Shown: positions 1 to 5,152 of the stretch, in pieces
How the letters are laid out: every line of letters starts with the position of its first letter
How positions within the stretch are numbered: the stretch's first letter is position 1
Source: Candidatus Woykebacteria bacterium RIFCSPLOWO2_01_FULL_43_14
GTDB lineage: Bacteria; Patescibacteriota; Microgenomatia; Woykebacterales; 2-01-FULL-43-14
Length of the DNA stretch: 7,849 nucleotides
Assembly: GCA_001816835.1 (NCBI GenBank)
Contig: MHDB01000021.1
Location: 1 to 7,849, forward strand
Direction: 5' to 3'
The notes under the pieces: model-generated
What the model saw: only the letters and a program-made list of their open reading frames with translations
What the model was told of the DNA's origin: nothing
The model's database searches: none
Position numbers and translations under genes: made by a program

Positions 1-392
1 ATCTCGCGTACGTTCCCATCTTTATCCTCAAATTCGTTAGCGCCAGTCAAGCGCTGGTATTGAAGTAGGTAATCGGAAAGAGATTGCTGAATGTCTTTGA
101 CCTCTTCTCGAGAGGATTTTAATTTTTCGGCTAACTCTAAAGCAAGTGGCTGTTTTAAAAGTTGTGATTTGGTCTGGTTTTTGCTTTTGCCGGCTTCCTT
201 GGCCTTTTCGGTTTGCTCATGGTAGGTGAGGTCGTTAATGAGCATGTCTTCGAGCTGCTCACGACTTTCTCTCAACTGGTCACGCAATTCCTGGAGACGG
301 GATAGGTAGTTTTTGATAAGGCCGTCAAGATTAATAAGATCCTGAGCTTCTTTTGAGTAATCTGAAGGTTGAGCTGAAGAATTATTTTCCAT
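1..392 (-). CDS. Coiled-coil protein of unknown function, N-terminal part (runs off left edge)
   Basis: An ATG at 392-390 opens a frame that stays open to the window edge, giving 130 complete codons with the C-terminus missing. The visible protein is highly polar and rich in E, K, Q, S and L. Leucine-spaced heptad-like stretches lie at about residues 24-52 (after NLDGLIKNYL) and 85-113 (LELAEKLKSS through SDYLLQY), separated by a K/Q/S-rich loop, so it should fold as an antiparallel or extended coiled coil. There is no signal peptide or membrane segment. I do not recognise the family. No Shine-Dalgarno sequence precedes the ATG, and a promoter -10 box sits only 8 bases upstream, so the mRNA is probably leaderless. 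It is divergent from the gene at 488. The coding call is strong; the function is unknown. Confidence 0.8.
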   Translation of the reverse strand, partial: MENNSSAQPSDYSKEAQDLINLDGLIKNYLSRLQELRDQLRESREQLEDMLINDLTYHEQTEKAKEAGKSKNQTKSQLLKQPLALELAEKLKSSREEVKDIQQSLSDYLLQYQRLTGANEFEDKDGNVRE

Positions 393-400
393 AGGAATCA

Positions 401-430
401 ACTATACAGAAATAATGTGAAAATTTACAA
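401..430 (-). promoter_or_regulatory. Sigma-70-like promoter of the coiled-coil gene
   Basis: Read on the minus strand, a -35 TTGTAA (430-425) is followed after 18 bases by a -10 TATAGT (406-401). The expected transcription start is near 394-395, within a few bases of the ATG at 392. The -35 lies 3 bases from the divergent -35 at 434-439. Confidence 0.5.
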
Positions 431-433
431 GAC

Positions 434-465
434 TTGACACAAATATTTGCATGATGTGATATACT
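434..465 (+). promoter_or_regulatory. Promoter of the 488-1144 gene, with an internal palindrome
   Basis: A perfect -35 TTGACA (434-439) lies upstream of TATACT (460-465), which is preceded by TGA and so forms an extended -10 (TGN-TATACT, 457-465). The 20-base spacer is longer than ideal, but an extended -10 can compensate. The spacer contains the exact palindrome CAAATATTTG (440-449), a possible regulator site. Expected transcription start is near 472. Confidence 0.5.
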
Positions 466-487
466 ATGAGCCTGAAAGGGAGGGTGC

Positions 488-1144
488 ATGTACATCAAGA
501 GCGATGAAATGGTAATTGCTTTAGAGCCAGGAGAAGACGTCCGTACGGTGCTTAGAGTTTTTGCTGACGAAATATTCAAAGCCTCACCTAAGTTCAACGA
601 ATATGCTACAGATTTTGACCCAAGCCTGGTGATGACTGAGGAATTTGCGGATTCTTTTATTCACGAATATAACGGTATGCTTCGTTTGAATATGGATAAT
701 GGTCATGGACGTTCATATAAGGTCGGCATTAAACAGACAGCACAAGGCTTAGTTTGGGGCTACACAAGTCAATACGTGGAGCGTCACCCTCACGATACTG
801 CATACCAACTGTTCAGTAGGGTGCAAAGCAGACTACATCAACAGAAAACCGAGCTTCCTAAGCAACAGCCACAGCCCATGCCGTTACCAAGCGGTTTAAG
901 AAGGATTCTTGTTCAAAGAGCCGGCTGGCACAGAGTATCGGGTGCGATTTTCCGAACTGATACTGTGAATCAGCCTGCAAGCGTGTTCAATTTTGCATCG
1001 ATAGAAGAAGCTAGAAAGGATGATAGATTCCGTCTCGGTGTACCAACAGTTGTAGACAGCAGAGAGGCGTTTATGAAGTTTCTTAGAGAAGTCGGATTCC
1101 CGATAAGGTTCCCGTGGGAATTTGACTCAGTGCTTACCCAATAA
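488..1144 (+). CDS. Unrecognised two-domain cytoplasmic protein, 218 aa
   Basis: The ATG at 488 follows a purine-rich SD (GGGAGGG, 478-484), and the gene ends at TAA 1142-1144 inside its own terminator. I do not recognise the family. An N-terminal region (about residues 1-117) is acidic and mixed alpha/beta in character (EYNGMLRLNMDNGHGRSYKVG; then VWGYTSQYVERHPHD). A Q/P-rich linker at about 118-136 (KQQPQPMPLPSG) separates it from a C-terminal region (about 137-218) that starts with basic residues (LRRILVQRAGWHRVSG) and includes the aromatic segment FPIRFPWEF near the end. It has no signal peptide, transmembrane helix, or obvious catalytic or metal-binding motif. It is monocistronic, divergent from the coiled-coil gene and convergent with tRNA-Pro. 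The well-formed promoter, SD and terminator make it a real gene; its role is unknown. Confidence 0.85.
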   Translation: MYIKSDEMVIALEPGEDVRTVLRVFADEIFKASPKFNEYATDFDPSLVMTEEFADSFIHEYNGMLRLNMDNGHGRSYKVGIKQTAQGLVWGYTSQYVERHPHDTAYQLFSRVQSRLHQQKTELPKQQPQPMPLPSGLRRILVQRAGWHRVSGAIFRTDTVNQPASVFNFASIEEARKDDRFRLGVPTVVDSREAFMKFLREVGFPIRFPWEFDSVLTQ

Positions 1145-1173
1145 CCCTGGCTTTTTTGAGTCGGGGTTTCTTT
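1143..1173 (+). terminator. Rho-independent terminator of the 488-1144 gene
   Basis: Arms AACCCTGGCTT (1143-1153) and GAGTCGGGGTT (1158-1168) pair over 11 bp, including G-T wobbles, with a 4-T loop. The run TTTCTTT follows. The stem begins inside the stop codon. In the minus direction wobble pairs become mismatches, so it is oriented for the + strand. Confidence 0.75.
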
Positions 1174-1184
1174 ATGCAAAAAAA

Positions 1185-1261
1185 TGGTCGGGGAAAGAGG
1201 ATTCGAACCTCCGGCCTCGCGGTCCCAAACCGCGCGCTCTAGCCAACTGAGCTATTCCCCG
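1185..1261 (-). tRNA. tRNA-Pro (anticodon UGG)
   Basis: On the minus strand a full cloverleaf can be drawn: acceptor CGGGGAA/TTCCCCG; D arm GCTC...GAGC with a GG in the loop; anticodon arm CGCGG-TTTGGGA-CCGCG giving anticodon TGG; variable AGGCC; T arm GGAGG-TTCGAAT-CCTCT with one G-U pair. Discriminator A fits proline, and CCA is encoded. Seven T residues follow the CCA immediately on the coding strand and may contribute to termination. I see no convincing promoter directly upstream. A small hairpin (AGGAC...GTCCT, 1268-1284) and the palindrome at 1289-1314 lie in the leader side. Confidence 0.95.
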
Positions 1262-1288
1262 GCACTTAGGACCTTGAAAGTCCTACAT

Positions 1289-1314
1289 CTAAAAGGGGAC
1301 GTGTCCCCTTTTAG
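1289..1314. repeat. Perfect 12-bp palindrome (REP-like hairpin or orphan terminator)
   Basis: CTAAAAGGGGAC (1289-1300) and its exact reverse complement GTCCCCTTTTAG (1303-1314) are separated by two bases. On the + strand it is followed by TATTTTCCCCTCTTTTG, so it could terminate rightward transcription, but no + gene ends here: the upstream gene already has its own terminator and the tRNA runs leftward. A mobile REP-like palindrome is the alternative. The rest of the 1262-1507 gap is AT-rich, with no gene or RNA that I can support. Confidence 0.7.
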
Positions 1315-1507
1315 TATTTTCCCCTCTTTTGTTTATCCATTTTCCAAACTAATACTCACGTATCGAACACTACCTTAATGGATTTACAAGGCTGAGGGAA
1401 ATACCTATAGAATTAGGATATTTTACTATATTGAGCTCAGGATAGCAAAATAAGATTTTAAATTCGTATTTGTTTGTGAGAAGTTGCAACACTCGGTAGA
1501 TTGTGGG

Positions 1508-1936
1508 CTATGGTTTGCCGGCGCATATTGTTACAGTCTCAACAGTGCCTGGTAGCGTAGGTAGCTCTTTAAGCTTTGTAAGATCAACCCATGCTATTTT
1601 CTCAATTCTATGATCCAATGGGAATTCAGATTCGCCAATGTATTCACACTCAAAGGCAAAGACGTTTACATGATTCTGGCCCCATTCGTAATCCCAGACT
1701 GATGATCTCGCGTAGTTGATAACTTTCTTGGCTCTCACTTTGATACCGGTTTCTTCCAGAAACTCTCTTTCTATAGCCTGTGTCGGTGTTTCACCGAATT
1801 CGATCTTCCCGCCTGGTAATTCCCACTTTAAGTGGGCATCGGGACATTCTGGTTCGTTGCGTTGATCTAGTAAAACTTTCTGATCTTTTATAAGACATCC
1901 TAGGACAATGGTAATTTGTTTCTTTAGATTTTCCAT
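1508..1936 (-). CDS. NUDIX hydrolase (MutT-like), 142 aa
   Basis: NUDIX enzymes hydrolyse a nucleoside diphosphate linked to another group, with Mg2+ held by the glutamates of the Nudix box. The box is complete at residues 43-65: G43, five residues, E49, seven residues, then REFLEETGI (57-65), matching GX5EX7REUXEEXGU. The N-terminal strand (ITIVLGCLIKDQKVLLDQR) and WELPGGKIEFGE are typical of single-domain MutT-like proteins, and the length is normal. Sequence alone cannot fix the substrate; oxidised dNTP or nucleotide-sugar clean-up are both possible. The ATG at 1936 has no SD and lies 6 bases after a -10 box, suggesting a leaderless mRNA. It is divergent from the DUF5667 operon. No strong terminator is visible directly after its stop. 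Confidence 0.93.
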   Translation of the reverse strand: MENLKKQITIVLGCLIKDQKVLLDQRNEPECPDAHLKWELPGGKIEFGETPTQAIEREFLEETGIKVRAKKVINYARSSVWDYEWGQNHVNVFAFECEYIGESEFPLDHRIEKIAWVDLTKLKELPTLPGTVETVTICAGKP

Positions 1937-1942
1937 AAACCA

Positions 1943-1971
1943 ACAATAGCAACTTACAAGAATACTGTCTA
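1943..1971 (-). promoter_or_regulatory. Promoter of the NUDIX gene, close to the start codon
   Basis: On the minus strand, -35 TAGACA (1971-1966) is followed after exactly 17 bases by -10 TATTGT (1948-1943). Only 6 bases separate the -10 from the ATG at 1936, so the transcript would start at or next to the start codon. A weaker alternative -10, TATTCT, lies at 1964-1959. Confidence 0.45.
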
Positions 1972-1997
1972 GGAGCTTTTGACAAGACTCCTGTCGT

Positions 1998-2018
1998 TTG
2001 TCAACGTGGTATTGACAA
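1998..2018. promoter_or_regulatory. Candidate operator: inverted repeat over the -35 of the DUF5667 operon
   Basis: TTGTCAA (1998-2004) and TTGACAA (2012-2018) form a perfect 7-bp inverted repeat with a 7-base centre. The right arm covers the -35 TTGACA of the operon. A third copy, TTGACAA at 1979-1985, is a direct repeat of the right arm. The site lies between the divergent NUDIX and DUF5667 promoters. Binding by a dimeric regulator is inferred. Confidence 0.4.
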
Positions 2019-2040
2019 TCTAAACTGTTGCTGAGTTAAT
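2012..2040 (+). promoter_or_regulatory. Promoter of the DUF5667-YidC-SPFH operon
   Basis: A perfect -35 TTGACA (2012-2017) and -10 GTTAAT (2035-2040; last four bases match) are spaced by 17 bases. The ATG at 2048 begins 7 bases after the -10, which places the expected transcription start at or just before the start codon. Confidence 0.55.
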
Positions 2041-2047
2041 AAAAACA

Positions 2048-3286
2048 ATGATTAGACTGCTCACACTTGTTTTTCTTTGCCTCACTTTTTTATTGTCCTT
2101 TTCCTCGGTTGAAGCAGTATTGATACCCAGCAGTGAGTATTACGATTGGGGTGGGTGGTATAAAAAGCCAAGTGCGAACGTTTCACTATCAGCTGACGTA
2201 TCTACGCCTCGTGGACTACTTCCCGACAGCCCCTTTTATTTCTTTAAAACTTTAGCCGAGAGATTTGACCTGCTCTTAACTTTCAATAACAAAAATAAAT
2301 CCGAAAAACTTATTAGGTTAGCTGAGGAAAGACTTTCGGAGGCTAAGTATCTGCTTGAGAGCAAAAAATACGGTAAACTACCTGCTACATTAGAAAACTA
2401 TAGTCGCGAGCTTATTACTGCCAAAGATAGCGTTTCCAGTTCTCAAGAGCAGGATTTTATGGAGCTAAGTTCTCAGCTTGAGCAAACGTCTGCCAAGCAC
2501 TCGCTTGTTTTGGAAAAACTGGATTTGGTCGTTCCTGAGGAAAATCGGGCGTCAATAAAAGACTCGCTTAGTGTTTCTAGGGAGATAATGGATGTGTCGT
2601 CCGACCTTCTTGGTAAAAGTCCCCTTTCAGAAGAATTGAAACAAAGACTAGAGTCATTGGAGTCTTTGGGGATACTTCCAACCAAAGAATTTGAAAGTAT
2701 CCGTTCCCTGCCCACTCGACGGGACGTACGGGACAGGCTTACGATTTTAGTAGGCCAAAATATCCTCCCGATTTCGGACATAAAAAAGGTTGATCAGGCT
2801 CAGATAGACTTATTTCCTAATGATTTCCTGAGAGTCCTAGAAGTTAGAAAAATTTATGAGTATGTTAAGCTACAAAATGAACAACCTGATACTGAGACCT
2901 TTAGAAAAATTGAGGACTATGCTAAAAGCTTTAAGGCAGGATATTTCGTACCAGTGGAGCTAAAAAAGTGGTGGATTCCGGTAACTAGATTACGAGAACT
3001 AAAATCTACCCTGCGACCGGATCTTGTAGCCGGCAGCTTATTCGTTAAAGATACTGATGAATATAACAGACTTCAATTAATCCTCGATAGTTTTAAACCA
3101 GATGAGCAGCAGCTCAAAGAGGTTGACCAGTGGGTAGCCCAGAATCCAGGAGGGGTACCTCCGGAGCACATTCAGAGAATCATAGCCTTGGCTTTAAACT
3201 TAGGTACCACCATTGAATGGAAACCGCCTGGAGAAGTACTGAGTCAGGTCAATCTTGGATACCCACTAGTTGACAAAGAGGAGTGA
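2048..3286 (+). CDS. Secreted or membrane-anchored DUF5667-domain protein, 412 aa
   Basis: Residues 1-23 form a signal peptide: positive MIR, a hydrophobic core LLTLVFLCLTFLLSF, and a likely cleavage after VEA. At about 57-127 is a DUF5667-like domain, recognised from LPDSPFYFFKTLAERF, then a phenylalanine/asparagine turn and a helix with LAEERLSEAK. A long helical region (about 115-205) follows, rich in E, S and L. The C-terminal half is soluble and contains two loosely similar segments, each with a leucine-rich helix leading to ILP (LGILPTKEF near 210 and NILPISDI near 240); I do not recognise its fold. DUF5667 has no defined biochemical role. The protein is probably extracytoplasmic. No SD precedes the ATG, and the promoter abuts it, so initiation is probably leaderless. 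It is the first gene of an operon with YidC and an SPFH protein, which suggests an envelope function. Confidence 0.85.
   Translation: MIRLLTLVFLCLTFLLSFSSVEAVLIPSSEYYDWGGWYKKPSANVSLSADVSTPRGLLPDSPFYFFKTLAERFDLLLTFNNKNKSEKLIRLAEERLSEAKYLLESKKYGKLPATLENYSRELITAKDSVSSSQEQDFMELSSQLEQTSAKHSLVLEKLDLVVPEENRASIKDSLSVSREIMDVSSDLLGKSPLSEELKQRLESLESLGILPTKEFESIRSLPTRRDVRDRLTILVGQNILPISDIKKVDQAQIDLFPNDFLRVLEVRKIYEYVKLQNEQPDTETFRKIEDYAKSFKAGYFVPVELKKWWIPVTRLRELKSTLRPDLVAGSLFVKDTDEYNRLQLILDSFKPDEQQLKEVDQWVAQNPGGVPPEHIQRIIALALNLGTTIEWKPPGEVLSQVNLGYPLVDKEE
3277..3283 (+). promoter_or_regulatory. Strong ribosome binding site inside the 3' end of the DUF5667 gene
   Basis: AGAGGAG, ending 6 bases before the GTG at 3290, is one of the best SD matches in the window. 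It has no annotated-size gene directly downstream, only the 29-codon ORF at 3290-3379, and it lies over 100 bases from the YidC start. It is the main argument that the small ORF is translated. Confidence 0.5.
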
Positions 3287-3289
3287 TCT

Positions 3290-3379
3290 GTGATCAAAAC
3301 TATTCCGAAGCAGATGGCTGTGAGTACAAACCTTAATCTCAAGTGTCTCATATTTGCTCTTTTGAGTGTGTTCGATTAA
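3290..3379 (+). CDS. Possible small ORF, 29 aa, between DUF5667 and YidC genes
   Basis: A GTG at 3290 with SD AGAGGAG six bases upstream opens 29 codons ending at TAA 3377-3379. It starts 3 bases after the preceding stop and ends 9 bases before the YidC start. The peptide begins MIKTIPKQMAV and ends in a hydrophobic stretch (CLIFALLSVF) of about 10 residues, perhaps too short to cross the membrane. The YidC start has no SD of its own, so ribosomes finishing this ORF could reinitiate there, making it either a leader peptide for translational coupling or a small membrane-associated protein. It may also be a remnant of a longer gene. The evidence is the SD and the spacing only; no homologue is recognised. 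Confidence 0.4.
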   Translation: MIKTIPKQMAVSTNLNLKCLIFALLSVFD

Positions 3380-3388
3380 TATTAAGTA

Positions 3389-4126
3389 GTGATCGAACCG
3401 ATATATTTTATCTGGCAAGAAGTACTTTATCGTCCTATTTACAACCTTTTTATTTTTGTTTACAACTTCACTCCCGGTCCCAATGTAGGCTGGGCGGTAA
3501 TTTCCTTGGCAATACTCATCAGGGTTCTTTTTCTGAATTCTACTTTCCGTGGTTTTAGGACTGACGCAGTGATTGAGGACATCGAACCCTATTTAGAGAA
3601 AATCGAAGAAGAGGAAAAACATGATCCCAAAGAAAAAAGACGTCGGATAACCGAGCTTCTGAAAGGTAAGGATATTAATCTCTACCACGAATTTTACGTT
3701 ATCTTTGCTCAAGTGGTATTTTTGATAGTTCTTTACAGCGTTTTCCAGTATGGTTTTAGTAAAGAAGGCATGCGCGAGCTTTATTCCTGGGTTAAGGTTC
3801 CCTCCTCGATTCATAGTAACTTCTTTGGTTTTGATCTTGCTCACCCCAACGCGCTACTTAGTCTAGTCGCCTCTCTCACCTTGTTTATCCAATTGGTTTG
3901 GGAATACAATTCAAAGCTAAATATAGTCAGAATCAGATTTAGCGAAAAGTGGTTTCCCTTGCTTTTAGCCATTTTTACTTATATACTTTTAGTTATTCTG
4001 CCGAGCGCCAAGGCTTTATTTATCCTAGTCTCGGTGTTGTTTAGTATTTTATTAAAAGTAATTATTGTGGTTTCCAAAGCAACAGGATCCCAAAACCAAT
4101 CTTTGCCGGAAGTAAAAAGTGTTTGA
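3389..4126 (+). CDS. yidC: YidC/Oxa1-family membrane protein insertase, 245 aa
   Basis: YidC inserts and folds membrane proteins, with or without the Sec translocon. The N-terminus YRPIYNLFIFVYNFTPG is typical of the family. The first core helix (about 33-50) carries R45 in ILIRVLF, matching the conserved groove arginine. A charged cytoplasmic hairpin (about 60-95, EKIEEEEKHDPKEKRRR) leads to helices near 104-121, 153-171, 188-206 and 208-229, the usual five-helix core. It lacks the lipoprotein signal seen in some Gram-positive homologues and the large periplasmic domain of proteobacterial YidC. The usual PL after the first helix is replaced by NS, and the final helices lack the usual YW, so it is divergent. 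The GTG start is forced: the frame opens after TAA 3383-3385. No SD is seen. Its last 8 bases overlap the SPFH gene. The usual rnpA neighbour is absent, so it may be a paralogue. Confidence 0.82.
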   Translation: MIEPIYFIWQEVLYRPIYNLFIFVYNFTPGPNVGWAVISLAILIRVLFLNSTFRGFRTDAVIEDIEPYLEKIEEEEKHDPKEKRRRITELLKGKDINLYHEFYVIFAQVVFLIVLYSVFQYGFSKEGMRELYSWVKVPSSIHSNFFGFDLAHPNALLSLVASLTLFIQLVWEYNSKLNIVRIRFSEKWFPLLLAIFTYILLVILPSAKALFILVSVLFSILLKVIIVVSKATGSQNQSLPEVKSV

Positions 4127-4676
4127 TAAATTAGTCGTATCATTTTTAGTTGATGAAGTTGTGGGTGGTTTCTTTGTGTCCGTCCCACCTGGTCATGTCG
4201 CAGCAGTTTATGACTGGGGTCGGGGGGTCCTGAAAAAAACGTGGGGTCCTGGTCTTCACTTCAAACTCCCGTTTTGGCAAACCGCCAAACTTTTCAATGC
4301 CCAGACCCTTGAATACACCATTAGGCAAGGATTTAATGTGGATATCAATAGGGAAGCTTTGGGTGATGAGCCTATTCACGCCGTGACATCGGATAACGTC
4401 AATATTATGCTTACGGGAACTATTCTTTTCCGAGTTAATAGGGAACGAGTGGTGGATCTGTGGGAAAACATCGGAGATGACTTTGTGTCAAAGATCGTGC
4501 GTCCAATTTCTCGAAGTATTAGTCGGACAGTCATGGCCGGGTTCACTTCTGGTGACCTATCAATTTCTCAGTCAATTTTGGAGCAGCGTATGAAAGAAAG
4601 ACTTCAAGCTGAGATAGAACCCAAGGGCTTGGTCGTTGAAGGCATTCACCTTTCTGATATTACCCCAATTAGATAA
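4119..4676 (+). CDS. SPFH/Band 7 (prohibitin-like) protein, unusually short, 185 aa
   Basis: SPFH proteins are membrane-attached scaffolds that form ring or cage assemblies and often regulate membrane proteases such as FtsH. The core domain is clear: VPPGHVAAVYDWGRGVLKK (22-40), then GPGLHFKLPFWQ (43-54), VTSDNVNIMLTGTILFRV (89-106), the ISRSISRTVMAGFTSGDL helix (130-147) and a final GLVVEGIHLSDI strand (170-181). Two things are odd. The N-terminal segment that should be a membrane helix (VVSFLVDEVVGGFFVSV) is interrupted by Asp-Glu. The protein also stops just after the SPFH core, without the long C-terminal coiled coil that most relatives have. The gene overlaps the end of yidC by 8 bases (GTG at 4119; frame opens only at 4116), so the two are translationally linked. 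Downstream sequence belongs to the convergent gene's terminator, so no frameshifted tail is hidden there. Confidence 0.82.
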   Translation: MFDKLVVSFLVDEVVGGFFVSVPPGHVAAVYDWGRGVLKKTWGPGLHFKLPFWQTAKLFNAQTLEYTIRQGFNVDINREALGDEPIHAVTSDNVNIMLTGTILFRVNRERVVDLWENIGDDFVSKIVRPISRSISRTVMAGFTSGDLSISQSILEQRMKERLQAEIEPKGLVVEGIHLSDITPIR

Positions 4677-4707
4677 AGAAAAAGCCGATCTAAAAAGACC
4701 AGCTTTT
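4677..4707 (-). terminator. Terminator of the 4690-5049 gene, overlapping its last codons
   Basis: On the minus strand AAAAGCTGGTC (4707-4697) pairs with GATCGGCTTTT (4690-4680) over 11 bp, using two G-U pairs, with a 6-base loop; TTTTT and CTTT follow. The loop carries the TAG stop (4692-4690). In the + direction the two G-U pairs become mismatches, so it is only a weak end for the SPFH operon. Confidence 0.75.
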
Positions 4708-5049
4708 GGGAATTTTTAAGATAATAAACTGCGCAAGCGAAAATACCAGGATCCCTATTACAAAACAGGTTAGAACACCAACTCTACGGAGTCCAAGTGA
4801 AGCAGATTCTTTTTGCTCTATAGGTAAGGTCTCTTTCGCATAGTACCAAAGGTATATCCCAACCACGACAGAGGCAACTATTATGCTTAAAATTGGGAAA
4901 CTGAATACCGTGCCATAGAAAAGCAAGGCTATAACTCCTATGTAGGCGTAATCATGACCAGCAGAAAATTCGCTTACCCAGTTCTCCGATATAAAAAGAT
5001 TCCGAAAGTCTCCCATCCTTGCTAGGATAGCGACGCTTATCCTTTTCAT
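4690..5049 (-). CDS. Small three-helix membrane protein of unknown function, 119 aa
   Basis: Hydrophobic segments lie at about residues 35-50 (YAYIGVIALLFYGTVFS), 52-70 (PILSIIVASVVVGIYLWYY) and 90-112 (VGVLTCFVIGILVFSLAQFIIL), with a charged loop (KETLPIEQKESAS) between helices 2 and 3. The N-terminal 30 residues are amphipathic (MKRISVAILARMGDFRNLF). No family is recognised. ATG 5049 is the first possible start, because an in-frame TAG lies 9 bases upstream. A strong AAGGAGGA lies 13 bases before it, which is longer than ideal. An extended -10 promoter is just upstream, and the terminator overlaps the last codons. It is convergent with the SPFH gene. The neighbouring 5132-5479 gene has a similar size and topology, so the two may be distant relatives, but identity is too low to see by eye. 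Confidence 0.78.
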   Translation of the reverse strand: MKRISVAILARMGDFRNLFISENWVSEFSAGHDYAYIGVIALLFYGTVFSFPILSIIVASVVVGIYLWYYAKETLPIEQKESASLGLRRVGVLTCFVIGILVFSLAQFIILKIPKSWSF

Positions 5050-5082
5050 TCTCTGCTAAAATCCTCCTTAAATCCTCAAGGC

Positions 5083-5091
5083 ATTATACCA
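5083..5091 (-). promoter_or_regulatory. Extended -10 promoter of the 4690-5049 gene
   Basis: On the minus strand TGG-TATAAT (5091-5083) is a consensus extended -10. No recognisable -35 lies 16-18 bases upstream (GGCCTA at 5111-5106). Expected start is near 5076, giving a leader of about 27 bases that contains the AAGGAGGA site. Confidence 0.5.
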
Positions 5092-5112
5092 TGAAGTATA
5101 TAATATAGGCCT

Positions 5113-5152
5113 AAGAAATAAGAAAGACCTATTACCAAAGTAGTAGGTCTTT
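5113..5152 (-). terminator. Terminator of the 5132-5479 gene, overlapping its last codons
   Basis: On the minus strand AAAGACCTA (5152-5144) pairs perfectly with TAGGTCTTT (5131-5123), with an inner TAC/GTA pairing, followed by the T-rich CTTATTTCTT. The first arm and loop are coding sequence, including the TAA stop at 5134-5132. Confidence 0.72.

Noticed and set aside
1184..1378. 64-residue + strand frame beginning MVGERGFEPPASRSQ
   Set aside because: It is the antisense reading of tRNA-Pro, a well-known false protein (GERGFEPPASRSQ type), and it continues through the palindrome with no SD.
2473..2781. 102-residue minus strand frame inside the DUF5667 gene
   Set aside because: It is a shadow of a convincing gene on the other strand; serine-rich composition, no SD.
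3343..3558. 71-residue + strand frame overlapping the YidC start
   Set aside because: It is out of frame with YidC, which has clear family motifs over the same bases, and it has no SD.
4676..4760. Frameshifted C-terminal tail of the SPFH gene
   Set aside because: The following bases are the terminator and coding end of the convergent gene; no frame continues with coiled-coil-like sequence.
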